Source: Pseudideonella sakaiensis
Lineage (GTDB): Bacteria > Pseudomonadota > Gammaproteobacteria > Burkholderiales > Burkholderiaceae_C
Length of the DNA stretch: 64,000 nucleotides
Direction of reading: 5' to 3'
NCBI RefSeq assembly: GCF_001293525.1
Contig: NZ_BBYR01000030.1
Span: forward strand, 146,420 to 210,419
Shown here: piece after piece, positions 1 through 7,779 of the stretch
Layout of the letters: each line of letters begins with the position of its first letter
Position numbering within the stretch: position 1 is the first letter of the stretch
The notes under the pieces: generated by a model
Databases searched by the model: none
What the model saw: only the letters and a program-made list of their open reading frames with translations
What the model was told of the DNA's origin: nothing
Made by a program: the position numbers and the translations under genes

Positions 1-47
1 AACGCGGTGTAGGCCACCAGGCTGGTCGTCGGGCTCATGGCGCTCAT
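1..47 (-). CDS. Possible 5' end of a divergent gene (partial, unidentified)
   Basis: On the minus strand an ATG at 47 (or a second in-frame ATG at 38) opens a frame of about 15 codons with no stop before the window edge. Its first residues would be MSAMSPTTSLVAYTA. It would be transcribed away from styA, and the 148 bp between would hold both promoters. No product can be recognised from so few residues. The call rests only on an open frame in a plausible divergent position. Confidence 0.25.
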   Translation of the reverse strand, partial: MSAMSPTTSLVAYTA

Positions 48-119
48 CGATCCTGGAATGAATGATATCGAGCTTGCGCACTTCTGCGATGGGCTGGCGC
101 TGCCGAGAATGGCGCGAAC

Positions 120-157
120 GGCTCCCGCAGAAGGAGCCTCCCGCACCCACCCGGGAG
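120..157 (+). promoter_or_regulatory. Two tandem hairpins in the styA leader
   Basis: GGCTCC (120-125) pairs with GGAGCC (133-138) across a 7-nt loop, and CTCCCG (138-143) pairs with CGGGAG (152-157). Both lie between the presumed promoter region and the styA ribosome-binding site at 184-190. Neither is followed by a T-run, so they are not clear terminators. They could be leader RNA structure or chance pairing in GC-rich DNA. Confidence 0.25.
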
Positions 158-195
158 CTGCCCGGGAACGGGTCGCAACCACCAGGAGACAGCGC

Positions 196-1431
196 ATGGA
201 CAAGCGGATCGCGATCGTCGGCGGCGGCGTCGGAGGCCTGCACCTCGGCCTCTACCTGCTGCAGCACGGCATCCCGGTGACGATCCACACCGACCGGCGG
301 CCCGAGGAGCTGGCCACCGGCCGCCTGCTGAACACGGTCGCGCACCACGCGGTGACGCTGGCGCGCGAGGCGCAGCTCGGCGTGGACCACTGGCCGACCG
401 AGGACTTCGGCTACTACTGCCACTACCACCACTTCGGCGGCGAGCAGCCGCTGTTCTTCCGCGGCGATTTCGCGGCGCCCAGCCGCGCGGTCGACTACCG
501 GGTCTACCTGCCGCGCCTGATGGCCGACTTCGCCGAGCGCGGCGGGCGGCTGCAGTACGGCGAACTGAAGGCCGACGACGTGGCGCGGCTCGCGCAGGAG
601 GCCGACCTCGTGGTGGTCTGCACCGGCAAGGGCCCGCTCGGCCGCATGTTCGCCCACGACCCGGCGCACTCGCCCTACGACCGGCCGCAGCGCCTGCTGT
701 GCGTCGGGCTGTATGCCGGCGTGGCGGAGGAGGCGACGCGCTCGGTGACGCTGTCGGTCTCGCCCGGCCACGGCGAGCTGATCGACATCCCGACGCTGAC
801 CGCCGGCGGCATGGCGCATGCGCTGCTGATGGAAAACGTGCCCGGCGGCGACCTCGAGCAGCTGCCCCGCCTGCGCTACGAGGACGGGCCGCGCCGCTTC
901 CTCGACACCCTGCTGGCCAAGCTGGAGCAGCACCACCCGACGGTCGCGCGCCGCATCGACCCGTCGGCCTTCGACCTCGCCAATGGCCCCGGCGACCTGC
1001 TGCAAGGCGGCGTGACGCCGACGGTGCGCCGCACCCACGTGCCGCTCGGCGACGGCAAGTTCGCGCTGGCGCTCGGCGACGTGCACGCCGTGGTCGATCC
1101 GCTGTGCGGGCAGGGCGCCAACCTGGCCTCCTACGCGGCCTTCGTGCTGGGCGAGGAGATCGTGCGCCAGTCGGTCTACGACGAGCGCTTCTGCGAGCAG
1201 GTCGATGCGCGCCGCTGCGACCGCGTGCTCGGCGCGGTGCGCTGGACCAACCTCTTCCTCGCGCCGCCGGCGCCGGAACTGCAGCAGGTGATCGGCACGA
1301 TGAGCCAGGACCGCGCGATGTGCGACGAGTTCACCGACAACTTCAACCGCCCCGAAGCCCAGTGGGACCGCCTCGCCAGCCCGCAGCGCATGCGTGCCTG
1401 GCTCGCCGAGCGCGAGGCCGCGCGCGCCTGA
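196..1431 (+). CDS. styA: Styrene monooxygenase oxygenase subunit StyA
   Basis: FAD-dependent epoxidase of the two-component styrene monooxygenase; it turns styrene into styrene oxide using reduced FAD supplied by StyB. The start at 196 follows AGGAGAC at 184-190 and gives 411 aa, against about 415 for known StyA. The N-terminus carries the FAD-binding VGGGVGG. Numbering aligns without gaps to Pseudomonas StyA over the first 100 residues, including LLNTVAH, EFGY-type (here DFGYYCHY) and APSRAVDYR. The residues I recall as separating styrene from indole monooxygenases (N46, V48, H50, Y73, H76, S96) are all the styrene type here. The C-terminus keeps DEFTDNFN. It is followed 66 bp later by an EthD-like gene and then styB. 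No styrene oxide isomerase or aldehyde dehydrogenase gene lies in the window. Confidence 0.93.
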   Translation: MDKRIAIVGGGVGGLHLGLYLLQHGIPVTIHTDRRPEELATGRLLNTVAHHAVTLAREAQLGVDHWPTEDFGYYCHYHHFGGEQPLFFRGDFAAPSRAVDYRVYLPRLMADFAERGGRLQYGELKADDVARLAQEADLVVVCTGKGPLGRMFAHDPAHSPYDRPQRLLCVGLYAGVAEEATRSVTLSVSPGHGELIDIPTLTAGGMAHALLMENVPGGDLEQLPRLRYEDGPRRFLDTLLAKLEQHHPTVARRIDPSAFDLANGPGDLLQGGVTPTVRRTHVPLGDGKFALALGDVHAVVDPLCGQGANLASYAAFVLGEEIVRQSVYDERFCEQVDARRCDRVLGAVRWTNLFLAPPAPELQQVIGTMSQDRAMCDEFTDNFNRPEAQWDRLASPQRMRAWLAEREAARA

Positions 1432-1497
1432 GCGGCGGCCGCGTCGCCCCGTCCCCGGTCCGTCCCGGGTCGCCGCGGCGGCCCGCCAGGAGATCCC

Positions 1498-1812
1498 ATG
1501 CACCGCCTGCTCGTCAGCTACCCGCCGCCGGCCGACCCGGACGCCTTCCTCGCGCACTACACCGCGCGCCACCTGCCGCTGGCGCGCGCGCTGCCGGGCC
1601 TGCTCGGCTGCCGCTGGATGCGGCCGCAGCCGCTCGGGCCGGCGGCGGCCGGCACGGCCGCGCCGCCCTTCCTGCTGTTCGAGGCCGACTTCGCGAGCGC
1701 CGAGGCGCTGTTCGCGGCACTGGGCTCGCCCGCCGGCGAGGCCGTGGCGGCCGACGTGCCGCGCTACTCGCCGGGCGGTGCCACGCTGCTGCACTACGAG
1801 GTGCCGGCGTGA
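1498..1812 (+). CDS. EthD-like small protein between styA and styB
   Basis: 104 aa, about the size of single-domain EthD proteins (dimeric ferredoxin-like alpha/beta-barrel fold). The EthD pattern is visible: FLAHYTARHLPLARALPGL near residues 17-36, an FEADF strand and a closing LHYEV. AGGAGAT at 1488-1494 is a good ribosome-binding site. Its TGA overlaps the GTG start of styB, so the two are probably translationally coupled. EthD-type proteins accompany several oxygenase systems, in most cases with unclear function. A role in handling a reactive intermediate or stabilising the oxygenase is inference. This gene is not part of the classical styABCD order. Confidence 0.75.
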   Translation: MHRLLVSYPPPADPDAFLAHYTARHLPLARALPGLLGCRWMRPQPLGPAAAGTAAPPFLLFEADFASAEALFAALGSPAGEAVAADVPRYSPGGATLLHYEVPA

Positions 1813-2285
1813 GGGAGGCCGTGGATGCGCTGCGGTTCCGCCACAGCGTCTCGCACTTCGCGACCGGCGTCGCGGTGGTCGGCTGCCTCGACGACGCGGA
1901 CCAGCCGCAGGGCATGACGGTCAACAGCTTCACCTCCGTCAGCCTGGCCCCGCCGAGCGTGCTGGTGTCGCTGAAGCCTGGCCGCACTGACGGGCTGCTG
2001 CGGCGTCGCGGCCACTACGGGCTGAGCGTGCTGGCGGGGGACCAGGAGGGCTGGTCGCTGCACTTCGGCGGTCGCCCGCAGCCCGAGCCGGGCGTGGCCT
2101 GGGAGCGCCGCGGCGGCGTGCCGGTGCTGCGCGGCGCGCTGGCCTGGTTCGCCTGCGAGCTGGACCAGGTGCTGCCGGTGCACGACCACGCGCTGTTCGT
2201 GGGGCGCGTGCTCGACTGCGGCCACGCCGGCGGCGAGCCGCTGATGTTCTTCGCGAGCCGCTACCGCCGCGCGGCGGCCGCCTGA
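1809..2285 (+). CDS. styB: Styrene monooxygenase flavin reductase StyB
   Basis: NADH:FAD oxidoreductase component of about 158 aa that supplies reduced FAD to StyA. It has the flavin-reductase-like split barrel: RHSVSHFATGVAVVG at the N-terminus, GMTVNSFTSVSLAPPSVLVS in the middle and the usual HALFVGRV strand near the end. The GTG start at 1809 overlaps the stop of the EthD-like gene; GTG 1821 is a later alternative. The last 25 bp overlap the 3' end of the convergent MHYT-GGDEF-EAL gene. Family assignment is secure, and the StyB assignment rests on pairing with styA. Confidence 0.85.
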   Translation: MREAVDALRFRHSVSHFATGVAVVGCLDDADQPQGMTVNSFTSVSLAPPSVLVSLKPGRTDGLLRRRGHYGLSVLAGDQEGWSLHFGGRPQPEPGVAWERRGGVPVLRGALAWFACELDQVLPVHDHALFVGRVLDCGHAGGEPLMFFASRYRRAAAA

Positions 2286-4468
2286 CGGTCAGCCTCGGCC
2301 TCGGCCTCGGCCGCCGGCAGCGCCGCGGTCACCGCGGCACCGGGCGCGACGCGCCGCTGCGCCATCCACCGCCGCAACTCGTCCGCCGGCATCGGCCGGC
2401 CGATGTGGTAACCCTGCACGACGTCGCAGCCGGCGCGCTGCAGCGTGCGCCACTGCGCCTCGGTCTCCACGCCCTCGGCGACCACCTCCAGCCGCAGCGC
2501 ATGCGCGAGCTGGATGATGCCCTCCACCAGCGCCCGCGCGTCGGTGCTGGTCGCGATGTCGTCGACGAAGCTCTTGTCGATCTTCAGCTGCTGCACCGGG
2601 ATCGCGCGCAGGTGGGCGAGCGAAGAGTAGCCGGTGCCGAAGTCGTCGATGGACAGGCCGATGCCCATCGCACGCAGTGCGTCCAGCAGCCGCTGCGTCG
2701 AGCCGATGCTTTCCACCAGCGCGGTCTCGGTGATCTCGCAGACGAGGTCGGCCGGATCCATCCCGCTGCGGGCGATCACCTCGGCCACCTCGGACAGCAT
2801 CGCCGGGTTGCGGAACTGCTGGGGCGACACGTTCACCGCGACCCGGCAGGCGATGCCCGCCTCCCGCCAGGCGACGGCCTGCCGGCAGGCCTCCTCCAGC
2901 ACCCAGTGGCCGAGCGCGCCGATCAGGCCGAAGCGCTCGGCGACCGGAACGAACAGGCCCGGCGAGACCAGGCCGCGCTCGGGGTGCTGCCAGCGCACCA
3001 GGGCCTCGACGCCATGCAGCCGCCCCGTGCGGGCGCAGACCTTGGGCTGGTAGTGCAGCAGCAGCTCGCCGCGCGCCAGCGCGAGGCGCAGCTCCTGGCC
3101 GAGCAGCAGCGGGTCGAGCGAGCCCGAGCCCATGCCGGGGTCGTAGCGCCGGAACGACGACCCGCCGACGGCCTTGGCGGCGCGCATCGCCGTGTCGGCG
3201 AGCGCGACCAGCCGGTCGGCACGGTCGGCGTCGCCGGGGAACAGCGCGAGGCCGATCGAGCAGCTCAGCGTGGTGTCCTGGCCGGTGAGCCGGAACGGGC
3301 GGCCGAAGGCTGAGAGCACGCCCCGGGCGACCTGCAGGCCGTGCAGCGCGGCCTGCGGGCCTTCGACCAGGATGACGAACTGGTCGCCAGCCATCCGCGA
3401 GACGGTGTCGGCCTGGCGCGCGGCCTGGCGCAGGCGCGCGGCGATCTCCCGCAGCAGCACGTCGCCTGCCTCGTGCCCGAGCGAGTCGTTGACGGCCTTG
3501 AAGCCGTCGACGTCGACATGGAGCAGGCCCAGCTCGTCGTCCGCGGGGGTGCCCGCCCGGGCGCGCTCGCCGATCCGCGCGATGGCGTGCGCCATGCGGT
3601 CGTGGAACACCGCGCGGTTCGGCAAGCCGGTCAGGGGGTCTGCGAAGGCGACGAGCTCGAGGGCGGCGTGGGCCGAGCGCAGGTCATCGTTGGCACGGGT
3701 CAGCGAGACGTTGAGCGCGCGTTCGCGGCGCGACGATTCGTCCGCCTCGTGCGAGCTCAGCAACGCGCTGCCCATGATGAGGGTCGCGCACGTGGCAACG
3801 ATCACGGACAGCGGATGGCCGCCCAGGCCGTCCGCCGACAGGCAGATCGCCAGCATCGGCACCTGCATCGCCGACATCCCGACGTAGTGCAGCCCGCAGA
3901 TGGCCGCCCCCATGATCAGCGACGCGGCCAGCTTGGCGCGCTGTGCACGCGGGCCACGGATGCGCTTCAGGTTGAAGCAGAAGTGCAGCGCGATGGCCGA
4001 TGCGACGAGCGCGATCAGCACCGAGGCCACGACGCGGCCGGGGAGCCAGACCACGCCGGGGTGGAACTCCAGCGCCGACATCCCGATGTAGTGCATCGCC
4101 GAGATGCCCGCGGCCATGACCACGCTGCCCAGCAGGTGGGCCCCCGGCGTCATGACCGTGCGCCGCGCGATGCCCAGGCCGACGGTGGCCGCCGCCACCG
4201 CGACCACCCAGCTGAGCAGCGTGCGTCCTTCGCGGTAGCCGACCGGGATGCCCAGGTCGAAGCCCAGCATCGCGATGAAGTGCATGGACCACACCCCGGT
4301 GCCGAACACCAGCGACCCGGCGGCCCACCACAGGCGCTGGGCGCGCAGGCCCCGGCCGGCAACGCGCTGGGTCAGGCCGAAGGAGACGAAGGAGGCGAAG
4401 ACCGCGATCAGGTAGGCGGCGACGATCGACGCCCCGTGGTACTCGCCGCTCAGGTAAGCGACCTTCAT
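2261..4468 (-). CDS. MHYT-GGDEF-EAL membrane protein, probable c-di-GMP phosphodiesterase
   Basis: 735 aa from ATG 4468; an ATG at 4516 would add 16 residues, but the shorter form matches usual MHYT starts. An N-terminal seven-helix MHYT sensor covers about residues 5-235, with motif copies SMHFIAM, MHYIGMS and LHYVGMS; MHYT is thought to sense O2, CO or NO through copper. The GGDEF domain has a degenerate active site, AGDQF (about 360-364), but keeps the inhibitory-site RxxD (RQAD) five residues before it. The EAL domain looks intact: EALVRW, NVSPQQF, EITE, DDFGTGYSSL, KIDKSF, EGVET. I infer c-di-GMP hydrolysis, with the GGDEF domain as a nucleotide-binding regulator. Last gene of a four-gene minus-strand signalling run. 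Confidence 0.9.
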   Translation of the reverse strand: MKVAYLSGEYHGASIVAAYLIAVFASFVSFGLTQRVAGRGLRAQRLWWAAGSLVFGTGVWSMHFIAMLGFDLGIPVGYREGRTLLSWVVAVAAATVGLGIARRTVMTPGAHLLGSVVMAAGISAMHYIGMSALEFHPGVVWLPGRVVASVLIALVASAIALHFCFNLKRIRGPRAQRAKLAASLIMGAAICGLHYVGMSAMQVPMLAICLSADGLGGHPLSVIVATCATLIMGSALLSSHEADESSRRERALNVSLTRANDDLRSAHAALELVAFADPLTGLPNRAVFHDRMAHAIARIGERARAGTPADDELGLLHVDVDGFKAVNDSLGHEAGDVLLREIAARLRQAARQADTVSRMAGDQFVILVEGPQAALHGLQVARGVLSAFGRPFRLTGQDTTLSCSIGLALFPGDADRADRLVALADTAMRAAKAVGGSSFRRYDPGMGSGSLDPLLLGQELRLALARGELLLHYQPKVCARTGRLHGVEALVRWQHPERGLVSPGLFVPVAERFGLIGALGHWVLEEACRQAVAWREAGIACRVAVNVSPQQFRNPAMLSEVAEVIARSGMDPADLVCEITETALVESIGSTQRLLDALRAMGIGLSIDDFGTGYSSLAHLRAIPVQQLKIDKSFVDDIATSTDARALVEGIIQLAHALRLEVVAEGVETEAQWRTLQRAGCDVVQGYHIGRPMPADELRRWMAQRRVAPGAAVTAALPAAEAEAEADRQAAAARR

Positions 4469-4613
4469 GGGCGCGGCACGCCGCGACCGGCCCCGCAGCA
4501 GGGCTGGCGGGCCCATCGGGGCGGCAGGAGAACAAGCATCAGCTCGGGGTATCGGCTGGGGCGGTCGCTTCTTGAGCCGGTGCGACCGGCTTTCGTGCGC
4601 GGGCCCTGCACGA

Positions 4614-5039
4614 TCATGTCGCGCGGGTGCGCCCGATTGCGCTTTCGAGACAGCGGTGCCAGCGCTGCGCCCAGCCGGGGCGGGTCATCGCCAGGACCTG
4701 TTCACGGCTCGCGGCGCCCAGCGGCTTGGGCAGGCGACGCTGCACGCCCGCGGCCCGGCAGCGTGCGGGCTGCAGCGCGCAGTCGTCCGACGAGCACAGG
4801 GCCAGCGCCACCCCGCGCAGGCGGGCCGCATCGCGGATGGCCTCGACCAGCTCCAAGCCGCTCATCCGCGGCATCCGATGGTCCGTGATGACTAGGCGCA
4901 GTGCCGGCTCCGCGTGGAAGCGCGCCAGGCCCTCGAGCCCGTCGGTGACGTCGAGCACCGTCAGCCCCCAGGATTCCAGCAGCGAGCGCATGGCCAGGCG
5001 GATCACGGCCGTGTCCTCCACCACCAGGACCTGTGTCAT
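4614..5039 (-). CDS. Single-domain response regulator (CheY-like receiver)
   Basis: 141 aa, one receiver domain and no output domain. The N-terminal acidic pair is in VLVVEDT, the phosphoacceptor Asp in LVITDHRMPRMSG, the switch Ser/Thr in ALCSSDD and the conserved Lys in RRLPKPL. A basic 25-residue tail follows. It starts 34 bp after the AraC-type gene and ends about 145 bp before the MHYT-GGDEF-EAL start, all on the minus strand. No histidine kinase is adjacent, so its phosphodonor is unknown. A link to c-di-GMP control is inferred from position only. Confidence 0.85.
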   Translation of the reverse strand: MTQVLVVEDTAVIRLAMRSLLESWGLTVLDVTDGLEGLARFHAEPALRLVITDHRMPRMSGLELVEAIRDAARLRGVALALCSSDDCALQPARCRAAGVQRRLPKPLGAASREQVLAMTRPGWAQRWHRCLESAIGRTRAT

Positions 5040-5073
5040 GCGCTCCCTTCGGGTCGGGTCGGCTCGCGTCGCA

Positions 5074-6048
5074 TCAGCCCCGACGCCGCTTCAGGGTCTG
5101 GCTCGGCGTCTCGCCGAAGGCCTGCCGGTAGCGCTGTGCGAACAGGCCCATGTGCACGAAGCCCCAGCGCGTGGCAATCTCCGCGACCGAGGCAGGGGGG
5201 TCGGCAGCCAGCAGGTCCTCCCGCACCGCCTCGAGGCGCAGCCGCCGGAGATAGACCAGCGGCGTCGTGCCATGGAACTTCTGGAAGGCCCACTGGAGCG
5301 CGCGCGGCGAGACGCCTGCGGCGCGGGCGATGTCGGTGACGGTGATCGGCACGCCGCGGTTCGCGTGCATGTACTCGATGGCGCGTCGCACGTAGGCGGG
5401 CGAGATCTTCGGGCGCTGCACCTCGGTGAGACGGTCCGAGTAGTTGCTCGGCACGCCGATCACCAGGTGCACGATGGCCTCGCGCAGGTTGGCCAGGGCC
5501 AGCGGCGAGTCCTTCAGCGGCGCGGCGCCGGCGATGCCCGCGGCCAGCGCATCTCCCAGCGCCAGCGCGGCCCGGATGCGGCCCGTGCGGTCGGTCGGGT
5601 CGACCTCGAACTGCACCCGCGACGACAGCGGCGCGTCCGTCAGCTCCGCGATGCGCCGGTGCACGTGATCGGCGGCGATCGACAGGCCGCGCAGTGCCAT
5701 CCCGTGCGACAGCCGGACGCTGTCGATCTCCAGGCCGTCGGAGACCAAGGTCTCGTCGGCCTGCGCCGTCAGGACCCGGCCATCGCGCGTGCGCAGCTGC
5801 TGCGACCCCGCCAGCGCATGCGCGAAGTTGTAGCCGTCGAAGCCGCCCTGTCCCTCGAAGACCACGCCGCCGTTGCACTGGGTCTGGAAGTGGGTGATGC
5901 CGTCCGAGCTGGCCGACAGCAACTCGAGCTGCAGGGGATCGGCCAGCGGTGCGATGCGCAACGGCGCATACAGCACGCGCAGCGCCTTCTCCAGCTCCTC
6001 GGCGGAAAGGCCCTTGAGCTCGATCAGGCGGGGGGACTTCTTGGGCAT
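5074..6048 (-). CDS. AraC-family transcriptional regulator
   Basis: 324 aa. About 200 N-terminal residues resemble the AraC-binding-like ligand domain. Two C-terminal helix-turn-helix units follow: YVRRAIEYMHANRGVPITVTD onward with DIARAAGVSPRALQWAFQKF as the first, then SVAEIATRWGFVHMGLFAQRY as the second, with the family signature GETPSQTLKRRR at the end. It lies 25 bp after the HD-GYP gene and 34 bp before the receiver gene, suggesting one transcript. Targets and ligand are unknown; control of its own operon is a reasonable guess. Confidence 0.88.
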   Translation of the reverse strand: MPKKSPRLIELKGLSAEELEKALRVLYAPLRIAPLADPLQLELLSASSDGITHFQTQCNGGVVFEGQGGFDGYNFAHALAGSQQLRTRDGRVLTAQADETLVSDGLEIDSVRLSHGMALRGLSIAADHVHRRIAELTDAPLSSRVQFEVDPTDRTGRIRAALALGDALAAGIAGAAPLKDSPLALANLREAIVHLVIGVPSNYSDRLTEVQRPKISPAYVRRAIEYMHANRGVPITVTDIARAAGVSPRALQWAFQKFHGTTPLVYLRRLRLEAVREDLLAADPPASVAEIATRWGFVHMGLFAQRYRQAFGETPSQTLKRRRG

Positions 6049-6073
6049 TCGCGGGCCGGACGGGGGCGGGGGG

Positions 6074-7312
6074 TCAGGCGGACACCGGCGAGCGGTCGTC
6101 CAGCCACAGCGCCTGGAGGCGGTCGCGGTCCCAGGGGCCGGGGTCCTCGTGCGACACGATGCGGTCCCTGCCGCGGCGCAGGTCGATGCGCACGGGCGGG
6201 ATGCCGTGCCCGCTGCCCAACGAGAAGAAGGCCCGCACGATGGGCGCCGCCGGATGGCCCGGGTGATGCTCCACCACGACCGCCAGCCGCTGCGAGGCCA
6301 GGCGCACGAGCGAGCCCACCGGGTAGATCCCCAGGCAGCGGACGAAGGCCTTCAGCACATCCTGGTCGAAGTGGGATTTCCACGCGACCATCCGAGCGAT
6401 CGACTCGGCCGGGCTCCACGCGCGCTTGTACGGCCGATCGGACGAGATCGCGTCGTAGACGTCGCACACGCTGGTCATGCGCGTCAGCAGCGCGATGTCC
6501 TCTCCCGCCACCCCGTCCGGGTAGCCCTGTCCGTCGGCGCGCTCGTGGTGATGCAGGCAGGCATCGAGCACCGATGCCGGCGTGTCGCCGCGGCTGGACA
6601 GCAGGGCGTGGCCGCGGCGCGGATGGTCGCGGACCTCGACCCATTCCTCGGTGGTCAGCGGGCCCGGCTTGTTGAGGATCTCCGGAGCGATGCGCGCCTT
6701 GCCGATGTCGTGCAGCAGGCCGGCCAGTCCCGCCTCGGCACAGCTCGCGTCCGTCAGGCCGAGCTGCCGGCCGAGGGCCACCATCAGCGCGCTGACCGCC
6801 ACGGAGTGCATGTAGGTGTAGGCGTCGGCCTGCTTCAGGCGCACCAGCGTCACCAGCACGCCGGGGTGCCGGTCCACCGAGGCCATCACCTGCCCGATGA
6901 GTTGATCGGCTTCGCCGCGCTCGACCAGTCGACCGAGCCGGGCCTCGTCGAGCAGCCGCTGCGCGGTCGGCCGCACCGCGTCGAGCAGACGGCGGGCCCG
7001 CGCCTGCTCCTCGTGCCAGCCCGCGGGCGTGCGCGGGGCCGGCGCTTGCGCGGCGGCCACAGCCGGGGGCTCGGCGAGGGCAGGGGCAGGGGCAGGGGTG
7101 GGCGTGTGCGTCGATGCCGGCTCGGCGACGTCGACGCCCTTCGCCAGGTCGATCCACACGACGCGCATCCCGCTGGCCTGCAGCTTCTCGAGATCGGCCG
7201 CCGACTCGAGCGTGAACTGGCTGCGCCAGAACGGGTGCGACACCCAGTCGCCCTCCAGCCGATGGACATGCATGCCGAGGCGGGCGTCTTCGATGGCTAT
7301 GCGCTTGAGCAC
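6074..7312 (-). CDS. HD-GYP c-di-GMP phosphodiesterase with DUF3391 domain
   Basis: Cytoplasmic protein of about 412 aa from GTG 7312. This start puts VLKRIAIEDARLGMHVH where family members begin with MLKRI; an ATG at 7411 would add 33 poorly conserved residues, and neither start has a clear ribosome-binding site. An N-terminal DUF3391 domain contains HPFWRSQF and GMRVVWIDLAKG. A Pro/Ala-rich linker follows, then an HD-GYP domain with catalytic LLHDIGK and HHHERADGQGYPDG, ending in ASQRLAVVVEH. All metal-ligand motifs appear intact, so it should hydrolyse c-di-GMP. It heads the four-gene minus-strand signalling run. Confidence 0.9.
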   Translation of the reverse strand: MLKRIAIEDARLGMHVHRLEGDWVSHPFWRSQFTLESAADLEKLQASGMRVVWIDLAKGVDVAEPASTHTPTPAPAPALAEPPAVAAAQAPAPRTPAGWHEEQARARRLLDAVRPTAQRLLDEARLGRLVERGEADQLIGQVMASVDRHPGVLVTLVRLKQADAYTYMHSVAVSALMVALGRQLGLTDASCAEAGLAGLLHDIGKARIAPEILNKPGPLTTEEWVEVRDHPRRGHALLSSRGDTPASVLDACLHHHERADGQGYPDGVAGEDIALLTRMTSVCDVYDAISSDRPYKRAWSPAESIARMVAWKSHFDQDVLKAFVRCLGIYPVGSLVRLASQRLAVVVEHHPGHPAAPIVRAFFSLGSGHGIPPVRIDLRRGRDRIVSHEDPGPWDRDRLQALWLDDRSPVSA

Positions 7313-7562
7313 CAATACTGCGAGGTGTGGGGTTCGGTCGGGTTGGCGCGACGGCGACCGGGGGGCAGCTGTCGGGACGCCTGGCCAGCGAGCGCGGGGC
7401 GTGTCGGTCACGTGGCCGGTGACTGCCGCAGCGGATTTTGTCTGCGCTGCGTCAAATGTTCGTCACGCGTCATGCGCCCCGTTTCGCAATCGGGATAGGG
7501 CCTGCGTGAACGCGAGCCGTGGCGCCGGCGGCGCGGCGGAATTGCAACAAGCCGTGACCGGC

Positions 7563-7587
7563 GCCCGCGGGCGCTTGTCCCGCGGGC
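7563..7587. repeat. Perfect 9-bp inverted repeat (hairpin)
   Basis: GCCCGCGGG (7563-7571) and CCCGCGGGC (7579-7587) are perfect reverse complements around a 7-nt loop CGCTTGT. No T-run follows on either strand. It lies upstream of the FliA-like promoter and could be a protein-binding site or an RNA hairpin of the minus-strand leader. Confidence 0.5.
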
Positions 7588-7651
7588 GAAGTCGTTTGTC
7601 GCATCCGCGCCAGCGACGCTCGGCTGGCCGCGCATCCGGCGGACGCAGGCG

Positions 7652-7679
7652 TCAAGCGAGGCCGTGCGGGACCCGATAG
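7652..7679 (+). promoter_or_regulatory. FliA (sigma-28)-like promoter for chemoreceptor gene
   Basis: TCAAG (7652-7656), 15 bp, then CCCGATAG (7672-7679). This resembles the flagellar sigma-28 consensus, TAAA/TCAAG followed by GCCGATAA, with spacing one base longer than in E. coli. The same TCAAG-N15-SCCGAWAG arrangement recurs at 57288-57315 before the chemotaxis operon, which supports both. It lies about 100 bp before the chemoreceptor start. Confidence 0.55.
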
Positions 7680-7779
7680 ACCAGGCCTGATCGCCGGCGT
7701 CGCGCCTGCCGCGGCGCGGGCCGTCGAGTGCGCGGCCGCCGGCCACCGGTCGTCCCCGAGAACCTGTCCGAGGAGTTCC

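Larger units (their letters stand above)
7313..7779. other. Intergenic region between HD-GYP and chemoreceptor genes
   Basis: Divergent promoter region of about 470 bp. It holds a perfect 9-bp inverted repeat (7563-7587), a FliA-like promoter for the chemoreceptor (7652-7679) and a ribosome-binding site (GAGGAG about 10 bp before 7780). On the minus strand a TTGACG near 7457-7462 resembles a -35 box, but I see no matching -10. I find no conserved gene here. Confidence 0.6.

Noticed and set aside
196..1431. Indole monooxygenase rather than styrene monooxygenase
   Set aside because: All six residues I recall as distinguishing the groups are the styrene type, and no indole-pathway SDR partner is adjacent (the SDR at 13187 is distant).
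2405..4888. Long open frames on the + strand across the MHYT-GGDEF-EAL gene
   Set aside because: Antisense to a gene with clear domain motifs; composition is Arg/Ala/Gly-rich as expected from GC-rich codon bias.
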